NCBI GenBank assembly: GCA_037444075.1
Contig: JBBIND010000055.1
Location: forward strand, 1 to 28,248
Source: JBBIND01 sp037444075
Lineage (GTDB): Bacteria; Acidobacteriota; Terriglobia; Bryobacterales; Bryobacteraceae
Length of the DNA: 28,248 nucleotides
Direction: 5' to 3'
Positions 24,538 through 28,248 of this stretch are shown one piece after another. The position numbers were made by a program, and so were the translations under genes. The notes under the pieces were generated by a model. It was not told where the DNA came from, did not search any database, and saw only the letters and a program-made list of their open reading frames with translations. The first letter of the stretch is position 1. The number at the start of each line of letters is the position of its first letter.

Positions 24538-25795
24538 AGCCCTGGCCGCGGCTCTGCTCGAGCAGTGCCTCGGCGATGGACGCTGGAACGATGCGCAACT
24601 GGAGGCGTTGGTCCGGCAGGCCTCCGCGCCCGCGTCGCAGGGCGGACTGAGCGCCACCCGGGCGCTGTTCACCGGACTCGTTGAGCCTCTGGCGGATGCC
24701 TTCGAGCCCGCGCTCTGTGGCGCCTACGGCAGGCTCTTCTCGAACGTCCTGGAGCGGCTGGACGCAGGGCTGAAAGCAGAAACCCTGGCGGAACGCTACG
24801 TCCGCGTGCGGCGCCCGCGGCGTATCGATTCGGCGGGCCGCACCGTAACGCGCATCTGTTTCCTTTCCCGGGTCACCCTGGGCGCCGACGTGGCGGTTAC
24901 CAGTGTGCTGATGGACGCCGCCCGGCGCAGATTCCCCGAGGCGGAATTATGGTTCGCCGGTCCGCGCAAAAACTGGGAGCTGTTTGCAGCGGTGCCAGGA
25001 TTGCGGCACGTCGAGGTGAACTATGGCCGCAGCGCCACTCTGCCGGAGCGCCTGGACTGCGGGCGGCAACTCGCCGGGCAGTTGCGAAACAGTGGAGCGG
25101 TGGTCATCGACCCGGATTCGCGCCTCACGCAGTTGGGCCTGCTGCCGGTGTGCGGCGAAGAGGATTACTTCTTCTTCGAAAGCCGCGCCTACGGCGCCGG
25201 CGGGGAAGAATCGCTGGCGGCGCTGGCCGCGCGCTGGGCCGAACAGACGTTTGGTGTAGCCGGGGCGCAGCCGTTCATTTCGGTTCCCCCTCCGGATGAG
25301 CCCATGGCGGAAGGCGCCGTCAGCGTCAGTCTGGGGATCGGCGAGAACGCCGAGAAGAGCCTCGGGGGCGCGTTCGAGGCTGGCTTGCTGGCAGCGCTTG
25401 CGGCGCGCGGCGCTTCGCTGCTGGTGGACCGGGGCGCGGGAGGTGAAGAGGCGGGCCGCGTGCAATCAGCTGTGGAGGCGGCGGCGATTCCACCGGAACA
25501 ACTGCAATTCTGGGACGGCGCCTTCGCGCCGTTCGCCGCGCGCATCGCCCGGAGCCGCCTGTACGTCGGCTACGATTCGGCCGGCCAGCACGTGGCTGCG
25601 GCCTGCGGCACGCCGCTGGTGGTGGTCTTCGCCGGATTCGCGCGGCCGCGCACGTTTCAGCGCTGGCAGCCCACCGGTCCGGGTCCGAAGCGGGTCATCG
25701 AGGCCGCAGGCATGGATGCGGGCGAGGCACAGGAGAGGACCGTGGCTGCGGTGGACCAACTGCTGGCAAACCCCTCAACTGCCGCCCAGCGGTAG
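24518..25795 (+). CDS. GT9-like glycosyltransferase with extra N-terminal helical region
   Basis: Encodes 425 aa from TTG at 24518, with GGAG about 7 nt upstream inside the mtnP frame. The first ~100 residues are Ala/Leu/Glu-rich and look helical; I do not recognise them. From about 110 onward it resembles the two Rossmann domains of heptosyltransferase-like GT9 enzymes: TRICFLSRVTLGADVAVTSV, AELWFAGPRKNWELFAAVPG, and the nucleotide-sugar end SRLYVGYDSAGQHVAAACGT followed by PLVVVFAGFARPRTF. No membrane or signal segment is evident. It may add a sugar to an envelope glycan, but this is inferred from fold alone. Its last 21 nt overlap the 3' end of the opposite-strand radical SAM gene. Confidence 0.68.
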   Translation: MASTSPEALAAALLEQCLGDGRWNDAQLEALVRQASAPASQGGLSATRALFTGLVEPLADAFEPALCGAYGRLFSNVLERLDAGLKAETLAERYVRVRRPRRIDSAGRTVTRICFLSRVTLGADVAVTSVLMDAARRRFPEAELWFAGPRKNWELFAAVPGLRHVEVNYGRSATLPERLDCGRQLAGQLRNSGAVVIDPDSRLTQLGLLPVCGEEDYFFFESRAYGAGGEESLAALAARWAEQTFGVAGAQPFISVPPPDEPMAEGAVSVSLGIGENAEKSLGGAFEAGLLAALAARGASLLVDRGAGGEEAGRVQSAVEAAAIPPEQLQFWDGAFAPFAARIARSRLYVGYDSAGQHVAAACGTPLVVVFAGFARPRTFQRWQPTGPGPKRVIEAAGMDAGEAQERTVAAVDQLLANPSTAAQR

Positions 25796-26857
25796 AGCGT
25801 TTGCGGGGGGGAGAGCCCAGCGGCCCGGGATCCGGCTGGAACAGTGCGGACACGTTCCGTCCGGCGAGATTCCGTACTCGAGCAGCCGAAAGCCTCGGCG
25901 GCGCACCAGGGTCTCTCCACATCCGTGGCAGCGCGTGTTCTCCGCCTCGTCCCACCGCCCCGGCAGGTTGCCCGCGTACACGTAGCGCAGCCCCATCTTC
26001 CGTCCGATCTCGGCGGCGTTCTGAAGAGTATGCACGGGTGTTTCGGGCGGCCCGTCCCACTTGTAGTCGCGATGGTACGCGGTGACGTGCCACGGAATGT
26101 CAGGCGAAACCTCGGCCAGAAAGCCGGCCAGCGCGGTCAGTTCCTTGGTCGAGTCGTTGAAGCCTGGAATGACCAGCGTGACAACCTCCATCCAGTAGCC
26201 GAGTTCATGGATGCGCCGGATGCTGTCCAGCACCGGTTGCAGGCGCCCGCCGAGCCGGCGGTACGATGCGTCGCTGAAGCACTTGAGATCAACCTTGAAC
26301 AGATCCAGCTGCGGGCGCAGGTACTCGAGCACTTCAGGCGTGGCGTTCCCGCTGGAGACGAAGCCCGTGCCTAAGCCGGCTTGCTTGGCCAGGCGGAATA
26401 CGGCCGCCGCCCATTCGGCTGAAATCAGCGGCTCATTGTAGGTGCTGACGACGAAGGCGGCTGCGTCATGCACGGCCAGGCCGACCAGCCGTTCCGGACT
26501 GACATCCATGGGCGGAGCGACGGCACGGGAGTCGCGAAGCGCCTGCGAGGTGATCCAGTTCTGGCAGAAGCCGCAATGCAGGTCGCAGCCCAACATGCCG
26601 AAACTGAGTGCCTGGCTGCCGGGCGCAACGTGGTAGAAAGGCTTCTTCTCGATGGGGTCGACGTGCAGCGAAGCCACGTAGCCCCAGGGCGCCAGCAATG
26701 TGCCCTCCTGGTTGAAGCGCACCTGGCAGACGCCGCGGCGGCCTACCGCGATGCGGCAGCGGTGGCCGCATGCCAGGCAGCGCACCCGCTCCCCTGCCAG
26801 CGGCTCGGCCAACTCCGCCGGACGGACATGATTGTCAAGTATCTGGGACAAGGTGGC
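25775..26857 (-). CDS. amrS: AmrS-type radical SAM enzyme (AmmeMemoRadiSam system)
   Basis: Encodes about 360 aa, starting with a GTG whose first base is 26860 (the sense codon frame runs from there); a GGAAGGA ribosome site lies 7 nt upstream. N-terminal cysteines CLACGHRC and a following RRGVC precede the radical SAM motif GCDLHCGFCQN (C92-x3-C96-x2-C99). The barrel includes STYNEPLIS, FVSSGNATPEV and VIPGFNDS. The C-terminus has a zinc-ribbon-like pair CHGCGE and CPHCSS. This family is encoded with AMMECR1 and Memo proteins in many genomes, with unknown physiological substrate. Neither partner is seen here. It follows the Rrf2 gene by 43 nt and probably shares its message. Confidence 0.88.
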   Translation of the reverse strand, partial: ATLSQILDNHVRPAELAEPLAGERVRCLACGHRCRIAVGRRGVCQVRFNQEGTLLAPWGYVASLHVDPIEKKPFYHVAPGSQALSFGMLGCDLHCGFCQNWITSQALRDSRAVAPPMDVSPERLVGLAVHDAAAFVVSTYNEPLISAEWAAAVFRLAKQAGLGTGFVSSGNATPEVLEYLRPQLDLFKVDLKCFSDASYRRLGGRLQPVLDSIRRIHELGYWMEVVTLVIPGFNDSTKELTALAGFLAEVSPDIPWHVTAYHRDYKWDGPPETPVHTLQNAAEIGRKMGLRYVYAGNLPGRWDEAENTRCHGCGETLVRRRGFRLLEYGISPDGTCPHCSSRIPGRWALPPANALPLGGS

Positions 26858-26903
26858 CACGGCGTTCCTTCCTAAGCGGCCCGAATGGCGGCGGACGGCG
26901 CCG

Positions 26904-27392
26904 TCACGCCTGCTGGGTCCGGCGCGGTCCAGCCGCCACGGCGACCGTCCAGTGTTCCAGACGGCGGCGCATCTCTTCCTCGCCGCCCTGCAAATCGGCC
27001 AGGCTGGTGCGCTCGAGAAGTCCGTGCAGCATCAGCTGCATGGTGCTCCAGAGAGGGCGCAAAGAGCAGTCCCCGGCATGCGTGCAGGTTTCTTCCTTCC
27101 CTGCGTGGCGATTGCAGAAGCGGGGCCCGAACAACGTTCCGCCCAGGCACTCGAGCACGGCGCCGAGCGAAATCGATTCCGCAGGCCGGGCCAGCGTGTA
27201 ACCGCCCGTCTGTCCGCGCGCGCTCTGTACCAGCCCTCCCAGCCGCAAGTGCCGCATCAGTTTGGCGACATTCGGCTGCGAAAGACCTTCGGCACGGCTG
27301 ATTTCAGGAATCGTCAGGCTGACCCCGGGGCCACCCCGGGCCAAGTGCAACACGCAGCGTAGCCCGTACTCCTCCTGAGCACTCAGTTTCAT
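26904..27392 (-). CDS. Rrf2-family transcriptional regulator with three-cysteine cluster site
   Basis: Encodes 162 aa. The winged-helix domain is typical of Rrf2 (MKLSAQEEYGLRCVLHLARG, then SRAEGLSQPNVAKLMRHLRL and the wing SARGQTGGYTLARP). Cysteines C93, C103 and C109 (spacing x9 and x5) fall where IscR and NsrR bind an Fe-S cluster, although those have x5 and x5. This suggests redox, NO or Fe-S sensing. It is followed by the radical SAM gene, itself an Fe-S enzyme. A TACAAT at 27404-27399 lies just before the ATG, so the transcript may have almost no leader. Autoregulation is likely by analogy. Confidence 0.88.
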   Translation of the reverse strand: MKLSAQEEYGLRCVLHLARGGPGVSLTIPEISRAEGLSQPNVAKLMRHLRLGGLVQSARGQTGGYTLARPAESISLGAVLECLGGTLFGPRFCNRHAGKEETCTHAGDCSLRPLWSTMQLMLHGLLERTSLADLQGGEEEMRRRLEHWTVAVAAGPRRTQQA

Positions 27393-27467
27393 GCCCTTAT
27401 TGTACTCCCGCAGGGGCGGCTGCAGAGGGCGGGCAGACGCCTTCGGGAGGGAGCCTTCGGGAGGGAG

Positions 27468-27496
27468 TTGCGCCGCCGGGAAGCGTTTGCTATATT
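27468..27496 (+). promoter_or_regulatory. Candidate rRNA promoter P1
   Basis: TTGCGC (27468-27473) is separated by exactly 17 nt from TATATT (27491-27496). It lies about 390 nt upstream of the 16S start, a usual distance for an upstream rRNA promoter. A TTGACA at 27495-27500 overlaps its end but has no -10 at the right spacing. Confidence 0.45.
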
Positions 27497-27544
27497 GACA
27501 GAGGTCAGCGCGATCAGGGGAAACTGAAAAGAAACACCGGGCGC

Positions 27545-27573
27545 TTGCGCAAGGGAAATTTTTCTGGTATTCT
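27545..27573 (+). promoter_or_regulatory. Candidate rRNA promoter P2
   Basis: TTGCGC (27545-27550) is again followed after 17 nt by a -10-like TATTCT (27568-27573). The identical -35 and spacing to P1 argue for tandem promoters. The -35 lies within the perfect palindrome CTTGCGCAAG (27544-27553). Confidence 0.4.
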
Positions 27574-27780
27574 GATCGATGGCGACAATAGAATCAAATC
27601 AGGCGACTGGGAAAGAAGCTCAAGCAGCCTGAACTCGTTGGTTCTTATAATTTCCCAAGGTTTCGTCAGGCGGCGCTCTACGGGCCGGAAAAAAGCCGGT
27701 CGTGGGAAGATGCGTCCCTGAGACAAGCTTCGGGGCCGGCGGTGAAGCAGTCTTCCTTCCAGTGATCGCTGCAAGCCGTT

Positions 27781-27798
27781 CAGATCTTTGAAAATCTG
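27781..27798 (+). promoter_or_regulatory. BoxA-like antitermination element in rRNA leader
   Basis: CAGATCTTTGAAAATCTG contains GATCTTTGAAAA, close to the boxA-type sequences that recruit Nus factors before 16S rRNA. The CAGAT/ATCTG ends can pair. About 55 nt downstream a perfect GC hairpin GGCGGCC-CCAAA-GGCCGCC (27853-27871) follows, ending 12 nt before the mature 16S start. Confidence 0.5.
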
Positions 27799-27883
27799 GT
27801 TGGACGCACAAGTTTTCGAACCGTTAGAAGTTTGAGTCAAGCCGAAACCAACGGCGGCCCCAAAGGCCGCCAGCTCAAATGGA

Positions 27884-28248
<365 letters not shown>

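Larger units (their letters stand above)
27393..27883 (+). other. rRNA operon leader region (no protein gene)
   Basis: This 491-nt stretch between the divergent Rrf2 gene and 16S rRNA has no credible protein; the 108-aa minus-strand open frame at 27514-27840 is arginine- and serine-rich, matches no family and crosses the leader elements. It contains a 14-nt tandem repeat at 27439-27466 (GCCTTCGGGAGGGA twice), two candidate promoters, a boxA-like element and a GC hairpin just before 16S. A further TATAAT at 27646-27651 has no good -35. Confidence 0.7.

Noticed and set aside
27495..27523. Consensus TTGACA as an rRNA -35
   Set aside because: At 17 nt spacing the -10 position reads GGGAAA, so it is not a plausible promoter on its own.
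27514..27840. 108-aa minus-strand open frame in the rRNA leader
   Set aside because: It crosses the promoter and boxA elements, has no family resemblance and no ribosome site that I can see.

Overview
The window is GC-rich and densely packed. It most likely comes from an Acidobacteriota chromosome of the Solibacter/Bryobacter type. I infer this from the opening of the 16S rRNA gene at the right edge, the Tat-exported oxidoreductases, the pectin-type lyase and the F-type ATP synthase with two b-type subunits. No phylogeny was computed, so the assignment is an inference. There is no phage, transposase, CRISPR array or integrase; this is core chromosome with a few accessory functions.

Layout. 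(1) 34-6010, minus strand: tRNA-Pro(GGG) downstream of an ATP synthase block transcribed as b'-b-delta-alpha-gamma-beta-epsilon. (2) 6261-9276, plus strand: an NfeD-like membrane protein, a flotillin and a phosphotriesterase-family metal hydrolase, packed as one operon. (3) 9285-12562, minus strand: a second ATP synthase block, transcribed AtpZ-AtpI-a-c and followed by a HOGA-like aldolase and a DEDDh exonuclease. The ATP synthase genes are therefore split into two co-oriented units about 4.8 kb apart. (4) 12621-13037, plus: a C-terminal remnant of an acetamidase/formamidase abutting the atp promoter. (5) 13050-16325, plus: a gluconate-2-dehydrogenase-subunit-3-like protein, a GMC flavoprotein with a cysteine cluster, and a membrane-anchored nine-haem cytochrome c, apparently a periplasmic sugar/alcohol dehydrogenase module. 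(6) 16354-21354, minus: a secreted PL11-type rhamnogalacturonan lyase and a secreted M14 metallopeptidase, separated by a region with two 52-bp palindromic repeats. (7) 21453-25795, plus: a Tat-type Gfo/Idh/MocA oxidoreductase, a MeaB/ArgK GTPase, methylthioadenosine phosphorylase and a GT9-like glycosyltransferase, tightly packed or overlapping. (8) 25775-27392, minus: an Rrf2-family regulator and an AmrS-type radical SAM enzyme. (9) 27393-28248, plus: rRNA leader with candidate promoters and a boxA-like element, then the first ~365 nt of a 16S gene cut by the window edge.

How it works together. Blocks 1 and 3 supply one complete F1Fo ATP synthase plus the AtpI/AtpZ accessory proteins. Block 5 should feed electrons from a periplasmic substrate into a multihaem cytochrome. 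Block 6 degrades extracellular polysaccharide and peptide. The most interesting points are the split atp locus, the c subunit with most of a Na+-coordinating signature, the nine-haem dehydrogenase module, the flotillin-coupled metal hydrolase, the palindromic repeats, and a deviation in the near-universal start of 16S rRNA.
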